From the NCBI GenBank assembly GCA_900549655.1, contig UROZ01000025.1, positions 1-20,051 of the forward strand: a DNA stretch of 20,051 bases, given 5' to 3'. The position numbers were made by a program, and so were the translations under genes. Position 1 is the stretch's first letter, and each line of letters begins with the position of its first letter. The notes beneath the pieces are model-generated. The model was not told the DNA's origin. It saw nothing but the letters and a program-made list of their open reading frames with translations, and ran no database searches. This DNA is from an uncultured Collinsella sp. (GTDB lineage: Bacteria > Actinomycetota > Coriobacteriia > Coriobacteriales > Coriobacteriaceae). Below, one piece after another: positions 6,126 to 13,861 of the stretch.

Positions 6126-6575
6126 ATGCAGCTTCACGATCTTACTCCCGCGCCCGGTTCCACCAAGAACCGCAAGCGCGTCGGCCGTGGCAATTCTTCG
6201 GGTCACGGCACCACTTCTGGCCGCGGCCAGAAGGGCCAGGGTTCCCGCTCTGGCGGCACCAAGGGTGCCGGCTTCGAGGGTGGCCAGACTCCGCTGGCTA
6301 TGCGCCTGCCCAAGCTTCCGGGCTTCCGCAACCCCCGTCGTATCGAGTACACCGCCGTTAACGTTGAGCGTCTCGAGCGTAAGTTCGAGGACGGCGCTGT
6401 GATCGACGGTGCCGCTCTTAAGGCCGCTCGCATCACCAAGAGCGAGTTCGAGCCCGTCAAGGTGCTCGGCAATGGTGAGCTCACCAAGAAGTTCACGGTC
6501 AAGGTCGACAAGGTCAGCGCTTCTGCGCAGGCCAAGATCGAGGCCGCCGGCGGAAAGGTCGAGCTGCCGTGCTAA
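6126..6575 (+). CDS. rplO: 50S ribosomal protein L15 (uL15)
   Basis: Protein of 149 aa, a late-assembly protein of the 50S subunit. The glycine- and arginine-rich N-terminus (GRGNSSGHGTTSGRGQKGQG) is the L15 signature that threads into rRNA; it is followed by GGQTPLAMRLPKLPGF and a C-terminal region ending VELPC. Length is normal. The last codons overlap the GTG start of secY by 7 bp, implying coupled translation. Confidence 0.98.
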   Translation: MQLHDLTPAPGSTKNRKRVGRGNSSGHGTTSGRGQKGQGSRSGGTKGAGFEGGQTPLAMRLPKLPGFRNPRRIEYTAVNVERLERKFEDGAVIDGAALKAARITKSEFEPVKVLGNGELTKKFTVKVDKVSASAQAKIEAAGGKVELPC

Positions 6576-7855
6576 ATGGTCTTAAGAATGCTTTCCGCAT
6601 CAAAGAATTGCGCGAAAAGATTCTTTTTACCATAGCTATGCTCGTCGTGTACCGCATTGGTGCGCACGTTCCTGTGCCCGGCATTCCCTTCCAGGGGATG
6701 CTGGGCCTTTTCTCGACCGATAACAATTCGGTCGCCGCAGGTGCTATGGCCCTCCTGAATCTTTTCTCTGGCGGCGCGTTGAGCTATGTGTCGGTGTTTT
6801 CGCTGGGCATCATGCCTTACATCACCAGCTCGATCATCCTCCAGATGCTCCAGGCCGTTGTGCCTTCCCTGCATGAGCTTGCCCGCGAGGGCGAGGTCGG
6901 TCAGACCAAGATCACGCAGTATTCGCGTTACCTCACCCTGGCTCTGGCAATCCTCAACTCCGTGGGTTACCTCTTCCTCTTTAAGAGCTTCGGCATCAGC
7001 TTCAATGGCGCCGGCGCTCCCGAGATCATCTTCGACCTCATGATCGTCGGCACGCTCACTGCGGGCGCCATGCTGATCATGTGGATTGGTGAGCTCATCA
7101 CCCAGCGCGGTATCGGCAATGGCATGTCGCTGATCATCTTTGCGAACATCATGGCCGGCCTGCCGCAGGCTATCTTCTCCAGCACCGAGGGCAACGCCGG
7201 TGGCATCATCACCATGGTGATCATCTGCGCCATCATTTTGCTGGTTATCCCGCTGATTGTTTTCCTTGAGCGCGGCCAGCGCCGCATCCCGGTCTCCTAC
7301 GCCAAACGCGTCGTGGGCCGTCGCATGATGGGTGGCCAGACCACCTACCTGCCCATCAAGGTCAACACCGCGGGTGTCGTGCCGATCATCTTCGCTTCGG
7401 CGCTGCTGTACTTCCCCGCTCAGATTGCCGTGTTCTTCCCCGGCATCGGCTGGATTCAGGCAGTTGCCTCCGCGCTTTCGACCGGTTGGCTCAACTGGGT
7501 GCTTAACGTTGTCCTCATCGTGTTCTTCGCGTACTTCTACACCTCCATGGTGTTCAACCCCGATGACACGGCCGATAACCTTAAGAAGCAGGGCGGCTTT
7601 ATTCCGGGCGTCCGTCCGGGTAGGGCTACCGCGGCCTACATCAAGAACGCGCTCAACAAGATCACGCTTCCTAGCGCTGTCTTTTTGGCGCTCATCGCCA
7701 TCGTGCCTTCGATCATCTTCTCCTTCACGGGTAACCATCTGATCCAGGCATTTGGCGGCACGTCCATCCTCATCATGGTCGGCGTCGTGCTCGACACGGT
7801 CGATAAGCTCGAAGGCCAGATCAAGATGTATGATTACGATGGATTCTTTAAATAG
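6569..7855 (+). CDS. secY: Protein translocase subunit SecY
   Basis: Channel-forming membrane protein of 428 aa, partner of SecE and SecG, through which proteins are exported or inserted. The N-terminus LNGLKNAFRIKELREKILFT and PVPGIPFQGM are typical; ITQRGIGNGMSLIIFANI, RRIPVSYAKR and FNPDDTADNLKKQGGFIPG with RPGRATAAY are conserved SecY loops. About ten hydrophobic segments are visible. The GTG start at 6569 overlaps rplO and uses GGAAAGG inside it as ribosome site. Length is normal. It lies before adk and map as in many Gram-positive spc operons. Confidence 0.98.
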   Translation: MLNGLKNAFRIKELREKILFTIAMLVVYRIGAHVPVPGIPFQGMLGLFSTDNNSVAAGAMALLNLFSGGALSYVSVFSLGIMPYITSSIILQMLQAVVPSLHELAREGEVGQTKITQYSRYLTLALAILNSVGYLFLFKSFGISFNGAGAPEIIFDLMIVGTLTAGAMLIMWIGELITQRGIGNGMSLIIFANIMAGLPQAIFSSTEGNAGGIITMVIICAIILLVIPLIVFLERGQRRIPVSYAKRVVGRRMMGGQTTYLPIKVNTAGVVPIIFASALLYFPAQIAVFFPGIGWIQAVASALSTGWLNWVLNVVLIVFFAYFYTSMVFNPDDTADNLKKQGGFIPGVRPGRATAAYIKNALNKITLPSAVFLALIAIVPSIIFSFTGNHLIQAFGGTSILIMVGVVLDTVDKLEGQIKMYDYDGFFK

Positions 7856-7873
7856 GCTAGAGGAGGATTGCTC

Positions 7874-8500
7874 ATGAACCTCGTATTGCTCGGAGCTCCG
7901 GGTGCCGGTAAGGGCACCGTCGCACAGGAGCTCGTCGCCGAGTTTGGCGTCGCCCATATTTCCACGGGCGACCTGCTGCGTGCTGCCGTCAAGGGTGGCA
8001 CCGAGCTTGGTATTCAGGCTAAGAAGTACATGGACGCTGGCGAGCTCGTTCCCGACCAGCTCGTGATCGACCTTGTCAAGGAGCGCCTTGCCGCCGATGA
8101 CGCCCAGCAGGGCTTCATCCTCGACGGCTTCCCGCGCAACACCGCCCAGGCTGTGACGCTCGATTCCGAGCTCTCCGCCATGGGTCGCGAGATCGATTGC
8201 GCCCTTCTGGTCGATGTGGCCCCCGAGGTCATTATCGATCGTCTGTCTTCGCGTCGCACCTGCCGCGCCTGCGGTTACACCGGCACTGCTGCCGATGCCA
8301 CCTGCCCCAAGTGCGGTGGCGAGATGTATCAGCGCGACGACGACAAGCCCGAGACCATCAAGAACCGTCTCGACGTCTACGAGAAGTCCACGAGCCCGCT
8401 CGTCGACTACTATCGTGGCCAGGGTCTGCTCAAGTCGGTCAACGGTGACCAGGCTCGCGAGACCGTGTACGGGGATGTCAAAGAGGCTCTCGGTCTATGA
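7874..8500 (+). CDS. adk: Adenylate kinase with zinc-binding lid
   Basis: Cytosolic enzyme of 208 aa that interconverts ATP + AMP with 2 ADP. Residues 7-15 (GAPGAGKGT) are the P-loop; ISTGDLLR (29-36) and DGFPRN (84-89) are AMP-site motifs. The lid domain carries C130-x2-C133 and C144-x2-C147, the zinc site of Gram-positive-type long kinases. ATG 7874 is preceded by AGGAGGA (7861-7867) at ideal spacing; the frame also allows a TTG two codons earlier, which overlaps less well with the family start. The stop overlaps the map start in ATGA. Confidence 0.97.
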   Translation: MNLVLLGAPGAGKGTVAQELVAEFGVAHISTGDLLRAAVKGGTELGIQAKKYMDAGELVPDQLVIDLVKERLAADDAQQGFILDGFPRNTAQAVTLDSELSAMGREIDCALLVDVAPEVIIDRLSSRRTCRACGYTGTAADATCPKCGGEMYQRDDDKPETIKNRLDVYEKSTSPLVDYYRGQGLLKSVNGDQARETVYGDVKEALGL

Positions 8501-9285
8501 TCAAGATTAAGTCTGCAACGCAAATCGAGCAGATGAAGAAGGCAGGAGCGCTATCTAAGATGGCGCTCCGCCACGTTGGAGCCATGGTGCGCCCCGGCGT
8601 TTCGACTTTTGAGCTCGATCAGCTCGCGGAGCAGATTATCCGCATGCATGGCGGCACCCCTGCCTTTAAGGGTTACGGCGGGTTCCCGGGGACCATTTGC
8701 GCATCGATCAACGATGCCGTGGTCCATGGTATTCCCAACCCCGACATGATCCTGCGCGATGGCGATATCATCTCCATCGATACGGGAGCCGTTGTCGACG
8801 GTTGGGTCGGCGATAACGCTTGGACGTTTTTCGTCGGCACCCCCACGCCCGAAACCAAGGCTTTGTGCGAGGTCACGCGCGATTGCCTTAAGGCTGCCAT
8901 CGAGCAGGCTGTTCCCGGTAACCATATCGGGGACGTCGGTTATGCCGTTCAGTCCCTCGCCGAGTCTCACGGTTACGGCGTGCTTCGTGATTATGTGGGC
9001 CATGGCATTGGCCGCGTGATGCACGAGGACCCCAACGTTCCTAACTATGGAAAGAAGGGGAGGGGCGTTCGCCTCCAGGCCGGCATGGTCATTGCCATCG
9101 AGCCGATGGTTACGATGGGTTCCAACCATGTGAGCACGGGCTCCGACGGTTGGATTGTTACGACCAACGACCACCTGCCCGCCGCGCACTACGAGAACAC
9201 CGTCGCCATTACCAATGACGGTCCGGTGATTCTCACCACGGATGCGCAAGGTGCTTGGTGTTCGCTCCAAGGCGGAGAAATGTAA
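8497..9285 (+). CDS. map: Type I methionine aminopeptidase
   Basis: Removes the initiator methionine from nascent proteins; 262 aa. The five metal ligands of the family can be located: D95 in ISIDTG, D106 in VGDN, H169 in VGHGIG, E202 in IEPM and E233 in HYENT; H77 in VVHGIP and H176 complete the active site. The sequence around D106 (VGDNAWTF) differs from the more common HGDTSRTF, but the ligand is kept. There is no N-terminal SH3-binding or zinc extension. It overlaps adk by 4 bp. Expression should follow secY-adk. Confidence 0.97.
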   Translation: MIKIKSATQIEQMKKAGALSKMALRHVGAMVRPGVSTFELDQLAEQIIRMHGGTPAFKGYGGFPGTICASINDAVVHGIPNPDMILRDGDIISIDTGAVVDGWVGDNAWTFFVGTPTPETKALCEVTRDCLKAAIEQAVPGNHIGDVGYAVQSLAESHGYGVLRDYVGHGIGRVMHEDPNVPNYGKKGRGVRLQAGMVIAIEPMVTMGSNHVSTGSDGWIVTTNDHLPAAHYENTVAITNDGPVILTTDAQGAWCSLQGGEM

Positions 9286-9321
9286 CAAGTTCCACTTAGT
9301 TGTGGAGCCATTACGAAGTTA

Positions 9322-9350
9322 TTACGATGCGTGCATACGTGTTGTAGAAT
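9322..9350 (+). promoter_or_regulatory. Likely promoter upstream of infA
   Basis: TTACGA (9322-9327, 3/6) and TAGAAT (9345-9350, 5/6) are separated by 17 bp. It would start transcription near 9357, about 33 nt before infA. The 100-bp spacer after map is the only long gap between secY and infA, which supports a start of a second unit here. Confidence 0.45.
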
Positions 9351-9389
9351 ACTCAATCGCTGTCGTTTTCTAGAGAAAGATGATTGCTT

Positions 9390-9608
9390 GTGAAGAAGGA
9401 AGACGCAATTGAGCTCGAGGGTACGGTAAAGGAACCGTTGCCCAACGCCATGTTTAAGGTCGAGCTCGAGAACGGTCATTCGGTTCTGTGCAACATTTCT
9501 GGCAAGATCCGAATGAATTACATCCGTATTCTCCCCGGTGACAGGGTTGTCGTGGAGCTTTCCCCGTACGACCTGACCCGCGGCCGCATCACCTATCGCT
9601 ACAAATAG
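9390..9608 (+). CDS. infA: Translation initiation factor IF-1
   Basis: An OB-fold protein of 72 aa that binds the ribosomal A site during initiation together with IF-2 and IF-3. KKEDAIELEGTVKEPLPNAM, FKVELENGH and SGKIRMNYIRILPGD are almost identical to the family consensus. GTG at 9390 was chosen because it gives exactly the usual 72-aa length; an in-frame TTG at 9384 would add two residues. The ribosome site (AGAAAGA) is moderate. It opens the infA-rpmJ-rpsM block, as in many Gram-positive alpha operons. Confidence 0.97.
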   Translation: MKKEDAIELEGTVKEPLPNAMFKVELENGHSVLCNISGKIRMNYIRILPGDRVVVELSPYDLTRGRITYRYK

Positions 9609-9632
9609 CGGCACGTATACACGCACTCCATT

Positions 9633-9709
9633 TCCGACTGCAGGCTTAGCTCAACCTACGGTCGGATTGTGTGTGAAGACCAGCCATAGTTTTAAACGCC
9701 TGCGGCTGG
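9633..9709 (+). promoter_or_regulatory. Two hairpins in the infA-rpmJ spacer
   Basis: Hairpin 1 pairs 9633-9644 with 9655-9666: TCCGAC with GTCGGA, then a wobble and a GC pair, one C-A mismatch, and AGG with CCT, enclosing a 10-nt loop. Hairpin 2 pairs CCAGCC (9680-9685) with GGCTGG (9704-9709). There is no strong T-run after either, so they look more like regulatory or processing structures than full terminators. The spacer is 150 nt, long for this operon. Confidence 0.5.
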
Positions 9710-9758
9710 GCGAGTAGATAGTAGGGAAGTAGTTTGAGCGCTACCGAAAGGAAGAACG

Positions 9759-9872
9759 ATGAAGGTACGTCCTTCGGTCAAGAAGATGTGCGATAAGTGC
9801 AAAATCATTAGGCGCCATGGCAAGGTCCTCGTCATTTGCGAGAACCCCCGTCATAAGCAGCGTCAGGGTTAA
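9759..9872 (+). CDS. rpmJ: 50S ribosomal protein L36 (bL36), zinc form
   Basis: The smallest ribosomal protein, 37 aa, read directly from the sequence: it begins MKVRPSVKKMCDKCK and ends NPRHKQRQG. The zinc ligands C11, C14, C27 and H32 are all present, so this is the zinc-binding form. A GAAAGGAAG ribosome site precedes the ATG. The stop codon abuts the AGAGAGGAG ribosome site of rpsM. Position between infA and rpsM is the standard one. A zinc-free paralogue could exist elsewhere. Confidence 0.97.
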   Translation: MKVRPSVKKMCDKCKIIRRHGKVLVICENPRHKQRQG

Positions 9873-9886
9873 GAGAGGAGACTACG

Positions 9887-10261
9887 TTGGCCCGTATTAA
9901 TGGTGTCGACCTCCCGCGTGAGAAGCGCGTTGAGATCGGTCTGACCTACATTTACGGCATCGGCCGCACCACTGCGACGAAGATTTGCGTCGAGTGCAAC
10001 GTTAACGTGGATACGCGCGTTAAGGACCTCACCGAGGATGAGGTTAACGCCATCCGCGATTATATCGACAAGAACCAGATCATGGTTGAGGGCGACCTCC
10101 GCCGTGAGCGCAACCAGAACGTCAAGCGCCTTATGGACATCGGCTGCAACCGCGGCCTTCGTCACCGCAAGGGCCTCCCGGTCCGCGGCCAGCGCACCCA
10201 CACTAACGCTCGTACCCGCAAGGGCCCGAAGCGTCAGATCGGTGCTAAGAAGAAGAAATAA
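9887..10261 (+). CDS. rpsM: 30S ribosomal protein S13 (uS13)
   Basis: Protein of 124 aa at the head of the 30S subunit, contacting P-site tRNA and forming bridges to the 50S subunit. ARINGVDLPREKRVEIGLTY, GIGRTTA and the C-terminal GLPVRGQRTHTNARTRKGP are diagnostic. It ends in a run of lysines typical for S13. The start codon is TTG at 9887, fixed by the conserved N-terminus and the AGAGAGGAG site 6 nt upstream. The stop codon overlaps the rpsK ribosome site. Confidence 0.98.
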   Translation: MARINGVDLPREKRVEIGLTYIYGIGRTTATKICVECNVNVDTRVKDLTEDEVNAIRDYIDKNQIMVEGDLRRERNQNVKRLMDIGCNRGLRHRKGLPVRGQRTHTNARTRKGPKRQIGAKKKK

Positions 10262-10275
10262 GGAGCGCTAGATAG

Positions 10276-10680
10276 ATGGCTACTGCTAAGAAGAACGTTC
10301 GCGCTGCCCGTCTGAAGCGCGCGGACCGTAAGAACATTTCCGTGGGCCAGGCTCACATTCGTTCTACGTTCAACAACACGATCGTTTCGATCACCGATCC
10401 CCAGGGCAACGTCATTTCCTGGAAGTCGGCTGGCCAGGTGGGCTTCAAGGGCTCCCGTAAGTCCACGCCGTTCGCTGCCCAGATGGCTGCCGAGGCTGCT
10501 GCCAAGCAGGCCATGGAGCACGGTATGAAGAAGGTTTCCGTCTTCGTCAAGGGCCCCGGCTCCGGTCGTGAGACCGCCATCCGCTCCCTCCAGGCTGCTG
10601 GCCTCGAGGTCTCGAGCATCCAGGACAAGACCCCCATTCCGCACAACGGCTGCCGCCCCAAGAAGCGTCGCCGCGTGTAA
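10276..10680 (+). CDS. rpsK: 30S ribosomal protein S11 (uS11)
   Basis: Protein of 134 aa on the platform of the 30S subunit, close to the E-site mRNA. Conserved blocks are HIRSTFNNTIVSITDPQGN, SAGQVGFKGSRKSTPFAAQ and the C-terminal NGCRPKKRRRV. The ATG is 10 nt after an AAGGAG site that overlaps the end of rpsM. The length is slightly longer than the 129 aa of Escherichia coli but normal for Gram-positives. rpsD starts 19 nt downstream. Confidence 0.98.
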   Translation: MATAKKNVRAARLKRADRKNISVGQAHIRSTFNNTIVSITDPQGNVISWKSAGQVGFKGSRKSTPFAAQMAAEAAAKQAMEHGMKKVSVFVKGPGSGRETAIRSLQAAGLEVSSIQDKTPIPHNGCRPKKRRRV

Positions 10681-10699
10681 CTGAAAGGATCGTATCAAT

Positions 10700-11296
10700 A
10701 TGGCAATCGACAGGACTCCTGTTCTTAAGCGCTGCCGTCAGCTCGGGATCGATCCCGCTGAGCTCGGTTACAGCAGCAAGAAGGAATCTATCCGTCAGCC
10801 CAAGCGCCGTCGCAAGGAATCTGAGTACGGCATGCAGCTGCGCGAGAAGCAGAAGGTCAAGTTCATCTATGGCGTTCTGGAGAAGCAGTTCCACGGCTAC
10901 TTCAACAAGGCCCGTAAGATGAACGGCGTCACCGGTGAGAACCTCATGATCATCCTTGAGTCTCGCCTCGACAACGTCGTCTTCCGTCTTGGCTTTGCCC
11001 GCACCCGCAAAGAGGCTCGTCAGTCCGTCCGTCACGGTCACTTCACCGTGAACGGCAAGCGCGTGGACATCCCGTCTTACCGCGTCAAGGCCGGCGACGT
11101 CGTCGCTGTCGGCGAGAAGTTCCGTGACCTCCTCCCCATCAAGGAGGCTCTGATTTCCTCCGAGCGCTTTGAGGTCCCTGGCTGGCTCGAGGTCGATATC
11201 GAGAAGCTGTCTGGTAACGTGCTCGCTCTGCCGACGCGTGAGCAGATCAGCGGTGATATCAACGAGCAGCTCATCGTCGAGCTCTACTCTAAGTAG
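10700..11296 (+). CDS. rpsD: 30S ribosomal protein S4 (uS4), zinc-free form
   Basis: Primary 16S rRNA-binding protein of 198 aa that starts assembly of the 30S body; in Escherichia coli it represses the alpha operon. The N-terminal domain has a single cysteine (C12), so it is the zinc-free type. The S4 RNA-binding domain is clear: LDNVVFRLGFARTRKEARQ followed by VRHGHFTVNGKRVDIPSYRVKAGD. The ending QLIVELYSK is conserved. Length is normal. AAAGGA before the ATG is the ribosome site. It lies between rpsK and rpoA as expected. Confidence 0.98.
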   Translation: MAIDRTPVLKRCRQLGIDPAELGYSSKKESIRQPKRRRKESEYGMQLREKQKVKFIYGVLEKQFHGYFNKARKMNGVTGENLMIILESRLDNVVFRLGFARTRKEARQSVRHGHFTVNGKRVDIPSYRVKAGDVVAVGEKFRDLLPIKEALISSERFEVPGWLEVDIEKLSGNVLALPTREQISGDINEQLIVELYSK

Positions 11297-11328
11297 TCCA
11301 TCCGGGCTGCTGAGGCTGGAGGTAATAC

Positions 11329-12270
11329 ATGTCAGAATTCATTAGGCCTCAGGTTCAGGTCGAAGAGATCAACGAGACGTCTGCTCGTGTCTCCGTCGAG
11401 CCGCTCGAGCGTGGCTACGGCGATACGCTGGGTAACTCCCTTCGTCGCGTTCTTCTGTCCTCGCTCGAGGGTGCAGCCGTCGAGGCTATTCAGATCGATG
11501 GCGCGCAGCACGAGTTCATGACCATCCCTAACATGGTCGAGGATGTCACCGACATCGTCCTGAATGTCAAGGGTCTTGTCTTCAGGGCTCTCGGCACGAC
11601 CGACGAGGCGACCGCCACCATCTCGGTTGACGGCCCCTGCGAGGTCACCGGTGCGGACTTCTTTATTCCGTCCGAGTTTGAGTTGGTCAACCCCGAGCAG
11701 CACATTGCTACGCTCACCGAGGGTGGCCATCTCACCATGAGCATGCGCATCGGCTATGGCCGCGGCTATGTCTCTGGCGAGGCTAACAAGCGCGACAACG
11801 ATCCCATCGGTGTGATCCACGTCGACTCGCTGTACTCGCCGGTGTCCCGTTGCGCCAAGCTCGTTGAGGCTTGCCGTGTCGGTCAGCACACCGACTACGA
11901 CCGCCTTGTCCTCGAGATCGAGACCAACGGTTCCATCGCCCCGCGCGACGCCGTGGTCCAGGCTGCCAATATCATCAACCAGCATATGGCCGCCTTTATG
12001 AACCTTGCCGAGACCCCCGAGGTCGAGGAGGAGGCTTCGATCTTCGCTCCCGAGGTCACCAACGACAACGCCGAGCTGGACAAGCAGATCGAGGATCTGG
12101 ACCTTTCCGTCCGTTCCTACAACTGCCTTAAGCGCGCCAGCATTCACTCGGTCCGTCAGCTCGTTGAGTTCTCGGAGAACGATCTGCTCAACATCCGTAA
12201 CTTCGGTGTTAAGTCGATCGAGGAAGTGAAGGACAAGCTTGAGTCCATGGGCCTGAGCCTGAAGGCTTAA
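11329..12270 (+). CDS. rpoA: RNA polymerase alpha subunit
   Basis: Protein of 313 aa; the N-terminal domain dimerises and nucleates assembly of the polymerase, and the C-terminal domain binds UP elements and activators. EPLERGYGDTLGNSLRRVLL is the signature of the N domain. The C domain has LSVRSYNCLKRASIHSV and LLNIRNFGVKSIEEVKDKL, the two helix-hairpin-helix parts. A flexible acidic linker joins them around residue 240. A GGAGGT site precedes the ATG. Length is normal for the family. Confidence 0.98.
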   Translation: MSEFIRPQVQVEEINETSARVSVEPLERGYGDTLGNSLRRVLLSSLEGAAVEAIQIDGAQHEFMTIPNMVEDVTDIVLNVKGLVFRALGTTDEATATISVDGPCEVTGADFFIPSEFELVNPEQHIATLTEGGHLTMSMRIGYGRGYVSGEANKRDNDPIGVIHVDSLYSPVSRCAKLVEACRVGQHTDYDRLVLEIETNGSIAPRDAVVQAANIINQHMAAFMNLAETPEVEEEASIFAPEVTNDNAELDKQIEDLDLSVRSYNCLKRASIHSVRQLVEFSENDLLNIRNFGVKSIEEVKDKLESMGLSLKA

Positions 12271-12300
12271 TGCTTCGCATATTTGAGGAGAAACTAGACC

Positions 12301-12783
12301 ATGCGTCACAACGTTAAGAAGGGCCTGAAGCTCGGCACCGATGCGAGCCACACCAAGGCCATGAAGAAGAGCCTTGCTAAGGCCCTCTTCGAGAACGACC
12401 GCATCAAGACCACCGAGACCCGCGCTAAGGCGCTGCGTTCGGTCGTCGATCCGATCATCACCTGGGCCAAGAAGGGCGACCTGCACTCTCGTCGTCTGGC
12501 CATCGCCAAGCTCGGCGATAAGCAGCTCGTTGCCGAGATCTTCGACAAGGCTGCCCAGGGCATGTGGCAGGACCGCAACGGCGGTTACACCCGCATCATG
12601 AAGCTCGGTAACCGTAAGGGCGACAACGCTCCTATCGTTATCATGGAGCTCGTCACCGAGCCTTGCACGCCTAAGGCCAAGAAGGCTGCTCCGGCCCCCA
12701 AGAAGGCCGCTGCTCCCAAGAAGGTTGAGGCTGTCGAGGAGACCGCTGCCGAGGAGGCTCCTGCTGAGGAGACCGCTGAGTAG
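12301..12783 (+). CDS. rplQ: 50S ribosomal protein L17 (bL17) with C-terminal extension
   Basis: Protein of 160 aa near the peptide exit tunnel. The first ~118 residues are ordinary L17, with KGLKLGTDASHTKAMKKSLA, TTETRAKALR and a GGYTRIMKLGNRKGDNAP block. After residue 120 comes a low-complexity tail, first Lys/Ala/Pro repeats and then Glu/Ala repeats. Such tails occur in actinobacterial L17 proteins; the function is unknown. The ATG follows a GAGGAG site. This is the last gene of the operon: a perfect terminator stands 27 nt after the stop codon. Confidence 0.97.
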   Translation: MRHNVKKGLKLGTDASHTKAMKKSLAKALFENDRIKTTETRAKALRSVVDPIITWAKKGDLHSRRLAIAKLGDKQLVAEIFDKAAQGMWQDRNGGYTRIMKLGNRKGDNAPIVIMELVTEPCTPKAKKAAPAPKKAAAPKKVEAVEETAAEEAPAEETAE

Positions 12784-12808
12784 ACATTCCGTCTGCATAG
12801 GCTATATT
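12781..12808 (+). promoter_or_regulatory. Possible truA promoter overlapping the operon end
   Basis: TAGACA (12781-12786, 5/6 to TTGACA; it includes the rplQ stop) and TATATT (12803-12808, 5/6 to TATAAT) are 16 bp apart. The start would fall near 12815, inside the left arm of the following terminator, so transcripts from here would not rebuild that hairpin. Confidence 0.45.
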
Positions 12809-12809
12809 C

Positions 12810-12840
12810 GAGGGGTACGTTCGCGTACCCCTCTTTTTTT
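12810..12840 (+). terminator. Rho-independent terminator of the alpha operon
   Basis: A perfect 10-bp stem, GAGGGGTACG (12810-12819) with CGTACCCCTC (12824-12833), closed by a TTCG loop and followed directly by seven T residues (12834-12840). It closes the ribosomal operon after rplQ. Confidence 0.95.
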
Positions 12841-12875
12841 GTCGCGATACCGTTACTTGTTTGTTGGGAGCGCCC

Positions 12876-13700
12876 ATGACTGCGCCGTCTGATTTCAATT
12901 CGATTTCCGAGCTTGACGCCACGCTCGTATTTCGCGTGGCCTATGATGGCTCGTCGTATAGCGGATTTGCCGAGCAGCCGGGACAGACGACGGTTGCGGG
13001 TGAGCTGCGTCGAGCCATCGAGACGCTGCTTCGCCGTCCGATCGATCTGACGTGCGCAGGTCGTACCGATGCCGGCGTGCATGCCGTGGCTCAGTACATC
13101 AGCGTGCCCGTAACGAACGCTGAGCTCGCCCTTACGCGCCGTAGGTGGCTGCGGGCTATGGATGCCCTTCTGCCCAAAGATATCGCCATCAACGAGGTCT
13201 ACAAGGCTCGTAAGGGCTTTTCTGCGCGCTTTGACGCGCGCTCTCGCACTTACACCTATCGCATTGCCGATCGTGATGCGCGGCCCGTGCTGTCACGCGG
13301 TGCTGTGTGGTGGCATCGCTATCCCCTCGACGTCGATGCGATGGCGGCCGCCTGCCCTGCGCTTTTGGGCGAGCAGGACTTTAAAAGCTTTTGCAAGGTT
13401 GCCTCTGCCGTGGGCAAACCTACGCACCGCTGCGTAATGCGCGCCGAGTTTGGCCATGAGGTTGCGTTTGGCGAGGACATCCTGACGTTTACCATCGAGG
13501 GCAATGCGTTTCTGCATTCGATGGTCCGCACGATCGTTGGCACGCTTGTCGAGATTGGCATGCATCGCCGTAAACCCGAGTGGATGCGCGAGGTCATCGA
13601 TGCTTGCGATCGTACCGCTGCGGGCCCCACGGCTCCTGCCTGCGGCCTTACGTTTATGGGCGTGGATTACGATCCCGCCGAGCTTGTCGTGCTCGACTAG
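12876..13700 (+). CDS. truA: tRNA pseudouridine(38-40) synthase TruA
   Basis: Enzyme of 274 aa that isomerises uridines 38-40 in the anticodon arm of many tRNAs. The catalytic aspartate is D65 in AGRTDAGVHA (residues 61-70); other family blocks are VAYDGSSYSGFAEQPGQTTV at the N-terminus, FSARFDARSRTYTYRI in the middle and FLHSMVRTIVGTLVEIG near the C-terminus. The ATG at 12876, after TGGGAG, was preferred over an in-frame TTG at 12861. The order rplQ-truA is common. The gene is complete and of normal length. Expression may depend on a promoter that overlaps the alpha operon terminator. Confidence 0.96.
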   Translation: MTAPSDFNSISELDATLVFRVAYDGSSYSGFAEQPGQTTVAGELRRAIETLLRRPIDLTCAGRTDAGVHAVAQYISVPVTNAELALTRRRWLRAMDALLPKDIAINEVYKARKGFSARFDARSRTYTYRIADRDARPVLSRGAVWWHRYPLDVDAMAAACPALLGEQDFKSFCKVASAVGKPTHRCVMRAEFGHEVAFGEDILTFTIEGNAFLHSMVRTIVGTLVEIGMHRRKPEWMREVIDACDRTAAGPTAPACGLTFMGVDYDPAELVVLD

Positions 13701-13708
13701 GGGAGGGC

Positions 13709-13737
13709 TTGACGCGCCGTTCGTCGGCATCTGTCAT
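13709..13737 (+). promoter_or_regulatory. Possible promoter downstream of truA
   Basis: TTGACG (13709-13714, 5/6) and TGTCAT (13732-13737, 4/6) are spaced by 17 bp. It would give a leader of about 120 nt for the glycosyltransferase gene. The 161-bp spacer has no obvious terminator for truA. Confidence 0.35.
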
Positions 13738-13818
13738 CTGTGGGCTGCGCGTGTGCAACATCTGTTCTTGGCGTGCAGTGCAACCGGTGTCTCATTGCTT
13801 TTATTTATGGGGTGTACC

Positions 13819-13860
13819 ATGAACCACGGTTTGATTCATTGCTGTCGAGAGGACGGATAA
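13819..13860 (+). CDS. Possible 13-codon leader reading frame
   Basis: An ATG opens a 13-codon frame (MNHGLIHCCREDG) that stops one base before the TTG start of the next gene, in another frame. Its last codons cover the ribosome site GAGAGGA. This would suit translational coupling, but no clear ribosome site of its own is seen and it may be chance. Confidence 0.25.
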   Translation: MNHGLIHCCREDG

Positions 13861-13861
13861 C

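Noticed and set aside
6572..7957. Minus-strand open frame (461 aa) opposite secY
   Set aside because: Hydrophilic, Asp/Glu/His-rich mirror of a membrane-protein gene; no homology seen and secY is certain.
11332..12798. Minus-strand open frame (488 aa) opposite rpoA and rplQ
   Set aside because: A Leu/Asp/Gly-rich shadow of two conserved genes, without ribosome site or motif.
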